A stretch of DNA of 64,000 nucleotides, from NCBI GenBank assembly GCA_964563855.1, contig CAZLYU010000010.1, positions 12,192 to 76,191 on the forward strand. Reading direction: 5' to 3'. This document shows positions 50,773 through 59,382 of this stretch, piece by piece. Position numbers and translations under genes: made by a program. Numbering within the stretch: the stretch's first letter is position 1; each line of letters opens with the position of its first letter. Under the pieces are notes generated by a model, which ran no database searches, was not told the origin of the DNA, and was given only the letters and a program-made list of their open reading frames with translations. Origin of the DNA: JAFGRR01 sp964563855 (GTDB lineage: Bacteria; Planctomycetota; Phycisphaerae; UBA1845; Fen-1342).

Positions 50773-51777
50773 ATGCTCCCCGACAGCACCTACCAGGAAG
50801 CGTTCGCATGGCTCAGCCGCCGCCCCAGGCTGCTGCTGCTCTCCCATCAGCGTCCCGACGGCGACGCGCTCGGCTCGCTCGTCGGGTTGACGCGGGCGCT
50901 CGCCGCGCGGGGCGCCACAGCGTGCGCCGCCTTGTTTGACGAGTTCCCCGAGCGGTACGCATACCTCGAGCGCGCGATCCCCTGGTGGTCGTTTGAGGAT
51001 CTGGCGCCGATCGCGGGCGAGTTTGACGGACTGATCGTCGTCGACACCGCGGCGCCCTCGCAACTCGAGCCGGCGTTGCCGTTCCTCAACGGCGAGCGCC
51101 CGCCGCTGCTCCTCATCGACCACCATGCCGCCGGCGACCGTCTCACCTTGCGCGACAGCGACCACGCGGTGATCGACTCGAGCGCCGCAGCCGCCAGCCT
51201 GCTGGTCACCGAATTCATCGACGCGGTGCAGGGGCGCCTCGACGCCGAGTCCGCCGCGGCGCTGTTCACCGGCGTCGCGACCGACACCGGTTGGTTTCGC
51301 TTCTCGAACGCCGACGCGCGCACGCTGCGCTGCGCCGCGCGGCTGATCGACGCGGGGGCCGAGCCCGCAGAACTCTACCGTCGCATCTACGAACACGACA
51401 CGCCGGAGCGTCTGAGCCTCATCGCGCGCCTCTTCGACTCGCTCGAAATGCACGTGGACGGCGCCCTCGCAGTGGTGACCGTTAAGGGCGGAGACATCGC
51501 GAGCGTCGGCGGAGACATGACGCTCGCCTCCGACCTCATCAATGAAGTCGCCCGCTTGCAGGGCATCGAGGCGATTCTCATGTTCACCGAACAGCAGGAT
51601 GGCCGCGTCCGCGTCAATCTGCGGAGCAAACGCTGGCTCAACGTTGCCGCCCTCGCTGGTCAGTTCGGCGGCGGAGGGCACGAGCGGGCGGCCGGCGCGC
51701 GGGTCGAGGGCGAGCTGGCGGATGTCAAAGCGCGAGTGACCGCCGCCGCCGAACGCCTGCTGAACGAAGGTCCCTGA
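50773..51777 (+). CDS. nrnA: DHH-family phosphoesterase, NrnA-like oligoribonuclease/pAp phosphatase
   Basis: The 334-residue product has the DHH domain with SHQRPDGDALGS, VVDTAAPS, LIDHHAA and the DHHA1 domain ending GGGGHERAAGA. NrnA degrades short oligoribonucleotides and dephosphorylates 3'-phosphoadenosine 5'-phosphate. The final 53 nt overlap the end of mutY, which reads in the opposite direction. The ATG at 50773 fits the family start. An upstream ORF extension lacks a ribosome binding site. Confidence 0.88.
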   Translation: MLPDSTYQEAFAWLSRRPRLLLLSHQRPDGDALGSLVGLTRALAARGATACAALFDEFPERYAYLERAIPWWSFEDLAPIAGEFDGLIVVDTAAPSQLEPALPFLNGERPPLLLIDHHAAGDRLTLRDSDHAVIDSSAAAASLLVTEFIDAVQGRLDAESAAALFTGVATDTGWFRFSNADARTLRCAARLIDAGAEPAELYRRIYEHDTPERLSLIARLFDSLEMHVDGALAVVTVKGGDIASVGGDMTLASDLINEVARLQGIEAILMFTEQQDGRVRVNLRSKRWLNVAALAGQFGGGGHERAAGARVEGELADVKARVTAAAERLLNEGP

Positions 51778-52861
51778 GCGAAGGGGCCTCCGCCAAGGCC
51801 GCCAGCGCCTTGTGGTGCAGCTTCCCGAGCGCGTACTGCGGCAGCTCATCGGGCCGCACCCATCTGCATGCTTCGGGGAGCGGTGCGTCGAGCGAGATCA
51901 GTTCGGCGTCGTGCACGCTCATGGTCGCCGCGCGATGCGTGAACGCGTGCGTCACCACCACGTCGCTCGGCGCGACGCGCACGCTCAGCCCGAGTTGCGT
52001 TCGCGCCAGTTCCGCGATCCGCGCCGGAGATTGACGCGCGTCGGCGTCGTTCGGCAACTCGACCGTCGGCAACTCCCACAGTCCGGCGAGCAGGCCCTTC
52101 GGCGGACGCTGACGCAGCAGGCGTTGGTGGTCGCTGCGAATCACGAGCGCCGCCAGCCGCAGCGCCCGCGGTGCGCGCTTGAAGGTTCGCACCGGAAGCG
52201 CGTGCTGCCGACCGGCCGCCTGCGCCGCGCAGAAGTCCCGTACCGGACAGACGAGGCATTGCGGATTGCGCGGCTTACAGACGCGCGCGCCGAGCTCCAT
52301 GAGCGCCTGGTTGTGGTCTCCCGGCGCTGACGGCGTGAGGAGGCGCTGCGCTTCATTCCAGAGACGGTCCTGCGCGCCGGGCGCGTCGATCGAATCGTCG
52401 ATCAAGAGCACGCGGGCGAGCACGCGCTTCACGTTGCCATCCACCACCGCGACGCGCTCGTTGCGGGTGATGCTGGCGATCGCCGCCGCCGTATAACGGC
52501 CGACGCCTGGCAGCGTCCGCCACTCATCCGCGGTTCGCGGCCAGCGGCCCGTGTCGACGACTTGCTGCGCTGCGCGATGCAAACTGCGGGCGCGGCTGTA
52601 GTAGCCCAGGCCCTCCCACAACCGCAACACCTGATCCACCGACGCCGCCGCAAGCGCCTCGATCGTAGGAAACGCCGCCAGAAACCGTTCGAAGTAGGGC
52701 GTGGCCGTAGCGACCTGGGTCTGTTGCAGCATCACTTCCGAAAGCCAGACGCGATAGACGCTGGGTTCGCGACGCCACGGCAGATCTCGCGCAGTTTGTC
52801 GATACCAACGCAGCAGCCGTCGCCGAAAGCGTCGCACGTCCCGCGGATCGTGGAGTGTCAT
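51725..52861 (-). CDS. mutY: A/G-specific adenine DNA glycosylase
   Basis: The 378-residue product removes adenine opposite 8-oxoguanine. Motifs are WLSEVMLQQTQVATATPYF (catalytic Glu), the helix-hairpin-helix LPGVGRYTAAAIASI, VVDGNVKRVLAR (catalytic Asp) and the 4Fe-4S cluster CX6CX2CX5C in CKPRNPQCLVCPVRDFC. A C-terminal NUDIX-like domain with LPTVELPNDADARQ follows. The ATG overlaps the murD stop by 4 nt. The 3' end overlaps nrnA by 53 nt. Confidence 0.94.
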   Translation of the reverse strand: MTLHDPRDVRRFRRRLLRWYRQTARDLPWRREPSVYRVWLSEVMLQQTQVATATPYFERFLAAFPTIEALAAASVDQVLRLWEGLGYYSRARSLHRAAQQVVDTGRWPRTADEWRTLPGVGRYTAAAIASITRNERVAVVDGNVKRVLARVLLIDDSIDAPGAQDRLWNEAQRLLTPSAPGDHNQALMELGARVCKPRNPQCLVCPVRDFCAAQAAGRQHALPVRTFKRAPRALRLAALVIRSDHQRLLRQRPPKGLLAGLWELPTVELPNDADARQSPARIAELARTQLGLSVRVAPSDVVVTHAFTHRAATMSVHDAELISLDAPLPEACRWVRPDELPQYALGKLHHKALAALAEAPSLRDLRSAGVRRRRSLAL

Positions 52862-54264
52862 CGGGAGGCGTCGTCGTCGACGGCGGCGGGCTGGAACCCG
52901 GGAGCGCGACGGGCAATCTCGACAAAGTGCGCCCCCCGCGCCCGGAAGTCGACATAGGAGCCCCACGACGCGCAACCCGGCGAGAGCAGAATGCTGGCGC
53001 CTGGCGTCGTTTGCGCTTCACAGGCGCGGACCGCCGCCTCCAATCCATCGAAACACGCCGCATTTCCGCCGCGCTGCGTAATGTCCGAAGCCAGGCGCGG
53101 TCCGGTCTCACCGATGCACGCCGCAAAGGTGTCGCGCTGCACGATCGCCTCGACCATCGGCGTGAGATCGACGCCTTTGTCGTACCCGCCGCCGATGAGC
53201 AAGACCGGGCCGCTGAGGGCCGCGAGCGCGGTGCAAACCGCCTCGGGCGTGGTCGACTTCGAGTCGTCGATGTAGCGCACCCCGCGCGCCTCACCGACAA
53301 ACTGCAGTCGGTGCGGCAAACCCGGAAACGAGCCGAGCGCCTCGACCGCCAGATCCATGTCGACCTCGAGCGCTGCGGCGACCGTGAGAGCGGCGGCAGC
53401 GTTCCAGCGGTTGTGCAGGCCGGGCGCGGCAAGCGTGACGTCGTTCCACGTGTGGCGCTGGTCGTCGCAGTCGATCGCCGACGTCGATTGCATGACCGAT
53501 TGCAGCCCGTCTTCCGTCGCGCTATAGCGCCACACGCCGGCAACATCGCCGAACATGAGGTCGACATTGCGTCGCAACTCGGCTCGATCTTCGATGATGA
53601 TCACGTCGCGCTGCGGGTCTTGAAAGCGCAGCAGGTTGAGCTTGTCGGCGAGATAGCCCGCGAAGCCGCCGTGCCAGTCCAGGTGATTCGGCGTGATGTT
53701 GGAGAAGACCGCGATGTGCGGGCTCCAGCGCACAAGCGGCGTGTAGTGCAGTTGAAAGCTGGACAGTTCGAGCACGACCAGATCATGGACGTTGATCTCG
53801 GGCAGTGCGTCGAGCAGGCTGCGGCCGATGTTGCCGCCCAGCCAAGTGCGTCCGGACGGGTGCGCGTGTCGCAGCATGTGCCCGGTCATCGCACAGATAG
53901 TGCTCTTGCCGACCGTTCCGGTGACCCCGACGCATCGCGCTGCAACCCGCTCGACGAACAGGTTGATCTCGGTGGTCAGCGGGATGCCGCTCGCCTGAAC
54001 GGCGCGCAGGATGTCGGCATGGGGTGGGATCGCGGGATTCGCAACGACGAGATCCACTTCGGCGAGCAAGCGTTCGTCTTGCGGGCCCAAGCGGATCTCG
54101 ACCGGCAGATTCGCGATCTGTTCGAGCGACGCCGCAAGTGTTTCGCGCGACGCGGTGTCGGAGACGGTGACCCGCGCGTCTTGCGAGACGAGCCAGCGCG
54201 TGACGCCGACGCCGCCGCCGAAACGTCCCAAACCCAAGACCAGCACGCGGCGCCCGGCGAGCAA
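52858..54264 (-). CDS. murD: UDP-N-acetylmuramoyl-L-alanine--D-glutamate ligase
   Basis: The 468-residue cytosolic ligase adds D-glutamate to UDP-MurNAc-L-Ala. It has the N-terminal Rossmann motif VLGLGRFGGG, the ATP loop VGVTGTVGKST (112-122), VLELSSFQLHYT, NITPNHLDWHG, the domain 2-3 motif GLHNRWNAAAA and DDSKSTTPEA near the C-terminus. In the ATP loop the usual TNGK or SNGK reads TVGK (Val118). The gene stands alone, not in a dcw cluster, between mlaF-like and mutY genes. Confidence 0.92.
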   Translation of the reverse strand: MLAGRRVLVLGLGRFGGGVGVTRWLVSQDARVTVSDTASRETLAASLEQIANLPVEIRLGPQDERLLAEVDLVVANPAIPPHADILRAVQASGIPLTTEINLFVERVAARCVGVTGTVGKSTICAMTGHMLRHAHPSGRTWLGGNIGRSLLDALPEINVHDLVVLELSSFQLHYTPLVRWSPHIAVFSNITPNHLDWHGGFAGYLADKLNLLRFQDPQRDVIIIEDRAELRRNVDLMFGDVAGVWRYSATEDGLQSVMQSTSAIDCDDQRHTWNDVTLAAPGLHNRWNAAAALTVAAALEVDMDLAVEALGSFPGLPHRLQFVGEARGVRYIDDSKSTTPEAVCTALAALSGPVLLIGGGYDKGVDLTPMVEAIVQRDTFAACIGETGPRLASDITQRGGNAACFDGLEAAVRACEAQTTPGASILLSPGCASWGSYVDFRARGAHFVEIARRAPGFQPAAVDDDASR

Positions 54265-54265
54265 A

Positions 54266-55195
54266 CTAATGACTCCGCATGAAGGCCCCGGAGTGCTCGA
54301 AGATGTCGAAGATCGGGCTGGTGTTGGCTTCGACGGTCGTCAACGGCCCCACCGAGGCGCCGTTCAGAAACTGATTGATCAACTGCGACTCGCGGGTCTG
54401 GAGCTCGCTCATCGGCTTGTCGCGCAGGGCTTCGAAATCGCTGCGCGGTCCGATCTTCAGCACGCGACCCCGATCGAGCATCACCATGCGGTCGGCGATC
54501 CGAAAGGCGGAGTCCATCTCGTGCGTCACGACGACGCTGGTCACCTGCAGTTTGTGGGAGAGCCCCATGATCAACTCGTCGATCGCCGACGAGGTGACGG
54601 GGTCGAGTCCGGCGCTGGGCTCGTCGTAGAACAGGATCTCCGGGTCTAGCGCCGTGGCGCGGGCCAGGCCGACCCGCTTCTTCTGACCGCCCGAAAGCTG
54701 CGACGGATACTTATGCCGATGCTCGAGCATGTGCACCAGGTTCAACTTGATCGCCACGACCACGTCGATGACCGAATCGTCCACCACCGAGTGTTCGCGC
54801 AGCGGCAAACCGACGTTCTCCGCGACAGTCATCGAGCTGAAGAGGGCGCCCGACTGAAAGAGAATCCCCAGTCTTCGCCGCATCGCGTCGAGCGTTTCAC
54901 CCTGCGCGCCGCAAATGTCGACTTCGTCCATGCTCGGCAGCGTGTAACGAATGCGCCCCGCGCTGGGCCGCAGCTCGCCGATCATGCAGTTCAGCAGCGT
55001 GCTCTTGCCGCAGCCGCTAGGCCCCATGATGACCAGCGTCTCGCCGCGGCGAACGTTGAACGTGATGCCGTTCAACACCGTCACGCTGCCGCCGTTGGGC
55101 TTGTCAAACTGCACCACAACGTCGGTCACGCTGATGACCGTCTCGTCACTGCTTCGCGCTGCGTCGTCGCTCGGCTTGATTTGTGCTGCCGCCAT
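54266..55195 (-). CDS. mlaF: ABC transporter ATPase of the MlaF type
   Basis: The 309-residue product has Walker A GPSGCGKST, signature LSGGQKKRV, Walker B ILFYDEPSAGLDP and the MlaF/Ttg2A-typical LFQSGALFSSMTVAENVGLPLRE. Such ATPases energise lipid transport between membranes with MlaE and MlaD. Neither partner is visible here. About 25 residues precede the ABC domain and a C-terminal tail of about 30 residues follows. It leads the minus-strand operon mlaF-murD-mutY with 1-nt spacing to murD. Confidence 0.83.
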   Translation of the reverse strand: MAAAQIKPSDDAARSSDETVISVTDVVVQFDKPNGGSVTVLNGITFNVRRGETLVIMGPSGCGKSTLLNCMIGELRPSAGRIRYTLPSMDEVDICGAQGETLDAMRRRLGILFQSGALFSSMTVAENVGLPLREHSVVDDSVIDVVVAIKLNLVHMLEHRHKYPSQLSGGQKKRVGLARATALDPEILFYDEPSAGLDPVTSSAIDELIMGLSHKLQVTSVVVTHEMDSAFRIADRMVMLDRGRVLKIGPRSDFEALRDKPMSELQTRESQLINQFLNGASVGPLTTVEANTSPIFDIFEHSGAFMRSH

Positions 55196-55281
55196 ACACT
55201 CACTATACAGCGATGCAGAGCAGGCGGCGCGGCGTGGGCGTCGCGGCGGGGCCGCGTGCTTGGGCCATGGGAGTCGCATCT

Positions 55282-56175
55282 GTGTCAGCCGTGATTCTGG
55301 ACGGTCGTGCCGCCGCGAGTGATCTGCGCAACGAGATCAGCAGCGCCGTCGCCGCGTTTACCACCCAGCATGGTCCGATCAGCGTCGCAGCCATTCTTAT
55401 CGGTGATGATGAGGCGGGTCTGATCTACGCCGAGAACCAGAGCAAACGCAGTCTGCAAGCCGGTGTGCAACACCGCGTCATCCAGTTGCCGCTCGCCACT
55501 ACGCAAGCAGAACTGCATCGGGTGATCGACGAGCTCAACGCGGATGCGAGCGTGACCGGCGTGATGCTGCAAATGCCCCTGCCCGATCATCTCGACGCCG
55601 GCGCTGCGCAATACCGCATCGATCCCTACAAAGACGTGGAATGCGTCAATCCGGCCAACATCGGCTGGCTCTTCTACGGAAGCCCGATCACGGCGCCATG
55701 CACCGCGCTCGCCGTCGTCGAGCTGGTGCGGCGCAGCGGTCTCGCCGTGCGCGGCGCCGAAGCGGTGGTCGTGGGTCAGAGTCGCGTGGTCGGTCGGCCG
55801 ATCAGTATGTTTCTCACCACACAAATGGCCACCGTCACCAGTTGCCACATCGCGACGCGCGACGTCACGCTGCACACGCGGCGGGCCGATTTGCTGGTCG
55901 TCGCGGTCGGCAAGCCGCACATCGTGGGGGCCGAGCACGTCAAGCCCGGCGCGGTGGTGATCGACGTCGGCATCAACAAGGTCGATGTCATCAATGAGAA
56001 TGCGGTGCGCAGCCGTCGAACGGTGGGCGATGTCGACTTCGACGCCGTCGCGCCCGTCGCCGGAGCGATCACGCCAGTCCCCGGCGGCGTCGGCCCGCTG
56101 ACCGTCATGATGCTGCTGCGCAACGCCGTCGAGTGCGCCAAAAAGCAGCAGGCGCGGCGATCCGCGGCAAGGTGA
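55282..56175 (+). CDS. folD: Methylenetetrahydrofolate dehydrogenase/cyclohydrolase
   Basis: The 297-residue bifunctional enzyme converts 5,10-methylene-THF to 10-formyl-THF. Motifs include YAENQSKRSLQAG with the active-site Lys, LQMPLPDHLDA, KDVECVNPANIG, PCTALAVVELV, VVVGQSRVVGRP for the nucleotide and DVGIN near the end. GTG at 55282 has GGGAG 8 nt upstream and matches the usual start (AVILDG). An ATG at 55267 is the alternative. It diverges from mlaF. Confidence 0.93.
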   Translation: MSAVILDGRAAASDLRNEISSAVAAFTTQHGPISVAAILIGDDEAGLIYAENQSKRSLQAGVQHRVIQLPLATTQAELHRVIDELNADASVTGVMLQMPLPDHLDAGAAQYRIDPYKDVECVNPANIGWLFYGSPITAPCTALAVVELVRRSGLAVRGAEAVVVGQSRVVGRPISMFLTTQMATVTSCHIATRDVTLHTRRADLLVVAVGKPHIVGAEHVKPGAVVIDVGINKVDVINENAVRSRRTVGDVDFDAVAPVAGAITPVPGGVGPLTVMMLLRNAVECAKKQQARRSAAR

Positions 56176-56423
56176 CCACCGAGCGCCGCCGTTCCCCGTA
56201 CGCCAAATCTTGACAATGGTGACATCAAGGGTGAATCGCGCAGCCGACCAGCGGTCCAGAAGACGCTTGCTCCTAGACGCTCATCCGCCTATCGTTCCCG
56301 CCCGGGTCCGAACGTCGGTAAGTGTGACGAGTCACATCTTTTGCTAGCCGCTATAGCGATCGCAAACCCGCGCGGGGTGTCCGGGGTCGTGTCGCGGCGG
56401 CCTGTTGCGGAAAGGAAAGCACC
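56176..56423. promoter_or_regulatory. Intergenic region before the dockerin-type protein with a palindrome
   Basis: The region contains TGTGAC-GA-GTCACA at 56323-56336, a 6-bp inverted repeat with 2-nt spacer that recalls a CRP/FNR half-site pair (TGTGA/TCACA), though the spacing is 4 nt instead of 6. It lies 88 nt upstream of the ATG. GGAAAGGAAAG precedes the start. Confidence 0.4.
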
Positions 56424-57263
56424 ATGAAGTCAATTGCTCTCGCTACGCTGTTGGCCATCACCGGGGCCGCATTCGCCGAAGAAGGCGCACGCAACGCGCC
56501 TATCTACAGTGATGGGAATGGCGTCAGAGTCACCGCCGCTCCGTTCGACGCGCCGCAACCGTTCTTCCCACCGATCCTGGAGTATGACAGTTTTAACAAC
56601 GCCCCCGGACCAGCCGGCCTCCTCGCGATCTCGCCTGCGACGGGACCGATCGGCTTCGATGACTACACCACACAGTCGGTGCTCGATGGCGCCGCCGCGG
56701 CGAGTGATCTGTTGACACTCGACCGCTTCTTCTTTGTCGGCGGCGTCAGCAATCCCGGCGAGGTCCTCTTCATGGACTTCTTTGACCCCAACGGCGCGTT
56801 CGTCGACGGGTTCGGCGTGCAACTCGCAAACGGCGGAAACTTCCGCTACACGATTACGATCGGGACACCGGTCAGCATTCCGGCCGCGGGCATCGTGCAG
56901 CTCTTTGCGAATGATGATCCCAACATCGCCCCCGTATCCACCGGGCAGTTCTTCGTTAGCGACAACGCCGTCGTCATCGGCGCCAACGATCCCTTGTTCG
57001 GCCCCGCACCCGGGCCTTTGGGCGAAATCCTGAATCACGTGTTTGCGATCGAGGTCGCCACGTGCACGTGCGGCGATGTCAACGACGACGGCTCGGTCAA
57101 CGCCAGCGACATCGACTGCTTCGTCAGCGCCGTCATCGGCACGGACGCTTGCGACGTCTGCTCCGACCAATCCGCCGACACCAACAATGACGGCAGCGTC
57201 AACGCCAGCGATATTGACACGTTCGTCGATGCAGTCATCAGTGGCGGCTGCCTGTCGCGGTAA
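56424..57263 (+). CDS. Secreted protein with C-terminal dockerin-like repeats
   Basis: The 279-residue product has a signal peptide (LATLLAITGAAFA). A beta-rich domain of about 190 residues follows, with LTLDRFFFVGGVSNPGEVLFMDFFD. Two calcium-binding repeats are at the C-terminus: CGDVNDDGSVNASDIDCFV and ADTNNDGSVNASDIDTFV. The repeats have the dockerin type I pattern DxNxDGxVNxxD with cysteines around them (CTCG, CDVC, GGC). Planctomycete genomes carry many such proteins. No cohesin lies in the window. The domain may dock or anchor the protein at the surface. Confidence 0.82.
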   Translation: MKSIALATLLAITGAAFAEEGARNAPIYSDGNGVRVTAAPFDAPQPFFPPILEYDSFNNAPGPAGLLAISPATGPIGFDDYTTQSVLDGAAAASDLLTLDRFFFVGGVSNPGEVLFMDFFDPNGAFVDGFGVQLANGGNFRYTITIGTPVSIPAAGIVQLFANDDPNIAPVSTGQFFVSDNAVVIGANDPLFGPAPGPLGEILNHVFAIEVATCTCGDVNDDGSVNASDIDCFVSAVIGTDACDVCSDQSADTNNDGSVNASDIDTFVDAVISGGCLSR

Positions 57264-57346
57264 GAGCCGCTGCAGGCACAGTCGGGCGTGCGTTGGTGCG
57301 GACGACGCGCGCCCGTGAGCGGAATGCTTCTCACGCTCCGCATGGG

Positions 57347-57457
57347 ATGCCATCGACAGTGATCGCGTTCTTCGTCGCGATGTTGTTGCTCGCGGTCGGC
57401 TACAGCGCCGCTTTGCTGGTGTTCGTGCTCGACGCGATCGAGATCAGCACGGTCTGA
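57347..57457 (+). CDS. Possible 36-residue membrane micropeptide
   Basis: An ORF after the dockerin gene encodes a single hydrophobic helix, IAFFVAMLLLAVGYSAALLVF, followed by an acidic tail (LDAIEISTV). There is no clear ribosome binding site and no homologue is recognised. It lies in the 335-nt gap 57264-57598, which otherwise holds only a hairpin and the tRNA-Lys leader. Confidence 0.3.
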   Translation: MPSTVIAFFVAMLLLAVGYSAALLVFVLDAIEISTV

Positions 57458-57568
57458 CCAACGCCGACGCTGCCTGTCCGCGGCCGGCGCCGGGGGCAGG
57501 GTGTCGCGTTGATTGACTGGGCTGCACGTCAGTTGCGTAACCGAGCATTTCTGTTACGCTGCTCGATT

Positions 57569-57592
57569 GGCCCGCGCCCTCAAGCGCGGGCC
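57569..57592. repeat. 9-bp hairpin just upstream of tRNA-Lys
   Basis: GGCCCGCGC pairs perfectly with GCGCGGGCC across a 6-nt loop (CCTCAA). It ends 6 nt before the mature tRNA 5' end. It could be a leader processing structure. It has no T run, so a terminator is unlikely. Confidence 0.4.
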
Positions 57593-57598
57593 GCTATC

Positions 57599-57671
<73 letters not shown>

Positions 57672-57739
57672 GTTTGTACGTACTTCATCCCCGCCACCGC
57701 CGCGTCGCGGCGGCCAGACTCGTCAGACCACAAGCCGAA

Positions 57740-59173
57740 CTAGCCCAACCGCTCCTGCAGCCACCCAATCGCCTGAGACCGGTCGACGCGATGCTGCTGC
57801 AGGCTGTCACGCTCGCGGATCGTCACCGCCCCGTTGCTCAGCGTGTCGCCGTCGATCGTCACGCAGAACGGCGTCCCGATCTCGTCCTGTCGACGATAGC
57901 GTCGTCCGATCGCCCCTTTGGAGTCAAACGTCACGTGCATGCTGCGTTTGGCCTCTTGATAGAGCGCTTCAGCGACTTCCGGCATCCCCTCCTTATTGAC
58001 CAGCGGAAAGAACGCCGCCTTGAGCGGCGCGAGCTTGGGGTGAAAGCGCATCAGCGTACGCTTCTGCAGCGCGCCCTTCTCATCGGGCTGCTCGTCTTCG
58101 GTGTACGCCTCACACAAAAACGCCAGCGTCGCGCGGTCGGCCCCGGCCGACGGCTCGATCACCGTGGGCAGATATCGGTACGGCGGCTGGTTTTTGATTG
58201 CTTTGTGTTGGTCGGCGGGGTGCTCCGCCTTGTCGCGCTCCCACGCGTCGTCATCGAAGTAGGTCAGGTCTTTTCCGCTGTGCTCCTGATGCTGCGTCAG
58301 GTCATAGTTGCCGCGGTGGGCGCAGCCTTCGAGCTCCTGAAACTCGTCGCTGAACGGGAACAGATACTCGATGTCGGCGCATGCTTTCGAGTAGTGCGCG
58401 AGTTCATCCGGACCCTGATCGCGCAGTTGCAACTTATCGCTTTGCAAACCCAGATCGACGTACCAGCGGAACCGCGTGTCACGCCAAAACTGGTACCACT
58501 GCATCGCCGTATCGGGATGGCAGAAGAACTCGATCTCCATCTGCTCGAACTCGCGCGAGCGAAACGTGAAGTTGCGTGGGTTGATCTCGTTGCGAAACGC
58601 CTTACCGATCTGCCCGATGCCAAACGGAGCCTTCACGCGACTGGTGTCCAGCACGTTCTTGAAGTTCGCGAAGATGCCCTGCGCCGTTTCGGGTCGCAGG
58701 TACGCCACGCTCGACGCGTCCTGCAACGCGCCCACGTGCGTCTCGAACATCAGGTTGAACGCGCGCGGCTCGGTCAGGTCGCACTTGTCGAATTGTCCCA
58801 CCGTCTTGCTGGGCTTCAGCGGACAGGCCGTCGAGTCCATTTGGTCGGCGCGAAAGCGGCCCTTGCACGCCTTGCAGTCGACCATCGGATCCGAAAACCC
58901 GCCGACGTGCCCGCTCGCCTGCCACACCTTCGGGTTCATGATGATCGCACAGTCGAGCCCGACCATCTCGATCTGCTTGCCATCCGGCCCCACCGGCGGA
59001 TTGAGCACCATGTCGCGCCACCACCGCTCTTTGATATTGCGCTTCAACTCCACGCCCAGCGGCCCATAATCCCAGAAACCGCCAATGCCGCCGTAGATTT
59101 CACTGCTCTGATAAAGGAAGCCGCGGCGCTTGCACAGCGCAACGAGGTGTTCCATGAGCGTGGTGTCCGGCAT
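57740..59173 (-). CDS. glyS: Glycyl-tRNA synthetase (dimeric, class II)
   Basis: The 477-residue enzyme charges tRNA-Gly. Class II features are present: GGIGGFWDYGPLG at the N-terminus, the zinc-binding cysteine set CKAC and CPLK, YLRPETAQGIF, the motif 2 region GQIGKAFRNEINPRNFTFRSREFEQMEIEFF and the glycine pocket near VIEPSAGADR. The size and single chain match the eukaryote- and Gram-positive-type enzyme rather than the alpha2beta2 form. It is convergent with tRNA-Lys. Confidence 0.95.
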   Translation of the reverse strand: MPDTTLMEHLVALCKRRGFLYQSSEIYGGIGGFWDYGPLGVELKRNIKERWWRDMVLNPPVGPDGKQIEMVGLDCAIIMNPKVWQASGHVGGFSDPMVDCKACKGRFRADQMDSTACPLKPSKTVGQFDKCDLTEPRAFNLMFETHVGALQDASSVAYLRPETAQGIFANFKNVLDTSRVKAPFGIGQIGKAFRNEINPRNFTFRSREFEQMEIEFFCHPDTAMQWYQFWRDTRFRWYVDLGLQSDKLQLRDQGPDELAHYSKACADIEYLFPFSDEFQELEGCAHRGNYDLTQHQEHSGKDLTYFDDDAWERDKAEHPADQHKAIKNQPPYRYLPTVIEPSAGADRATLAFLCEAYTEDEQPDEKGALQKRTLMRFHPKLAPLKAAFFPLVNKEGMPEVAEALYQEAKRSMHVTFDSKGAIGRRYRRQDEIGTPFCVTIDGDTLSNGAVTIRERDSLQQHRVDRSQAIGWLQERLG

Positions 59174-59382
59174 CAGAAGACTCCGCGGGGGCTCTCAAGA
59201 GGGCGTTGGTCACGTGGGCTGCATCATAGAAATGCCGTCTCAACCGAGCAAACCTTGACGCGCTCCGCCCCGCGATCGCCGAACATCGCTCGGCCTAAGA
59301 CGTAGACCCGTAGGATGAAGCGTGTGACCGTCGCTCCCAGCAGCCGCAACCCGCGACGCACAGCGACGGTCGAAGGAGCGGC

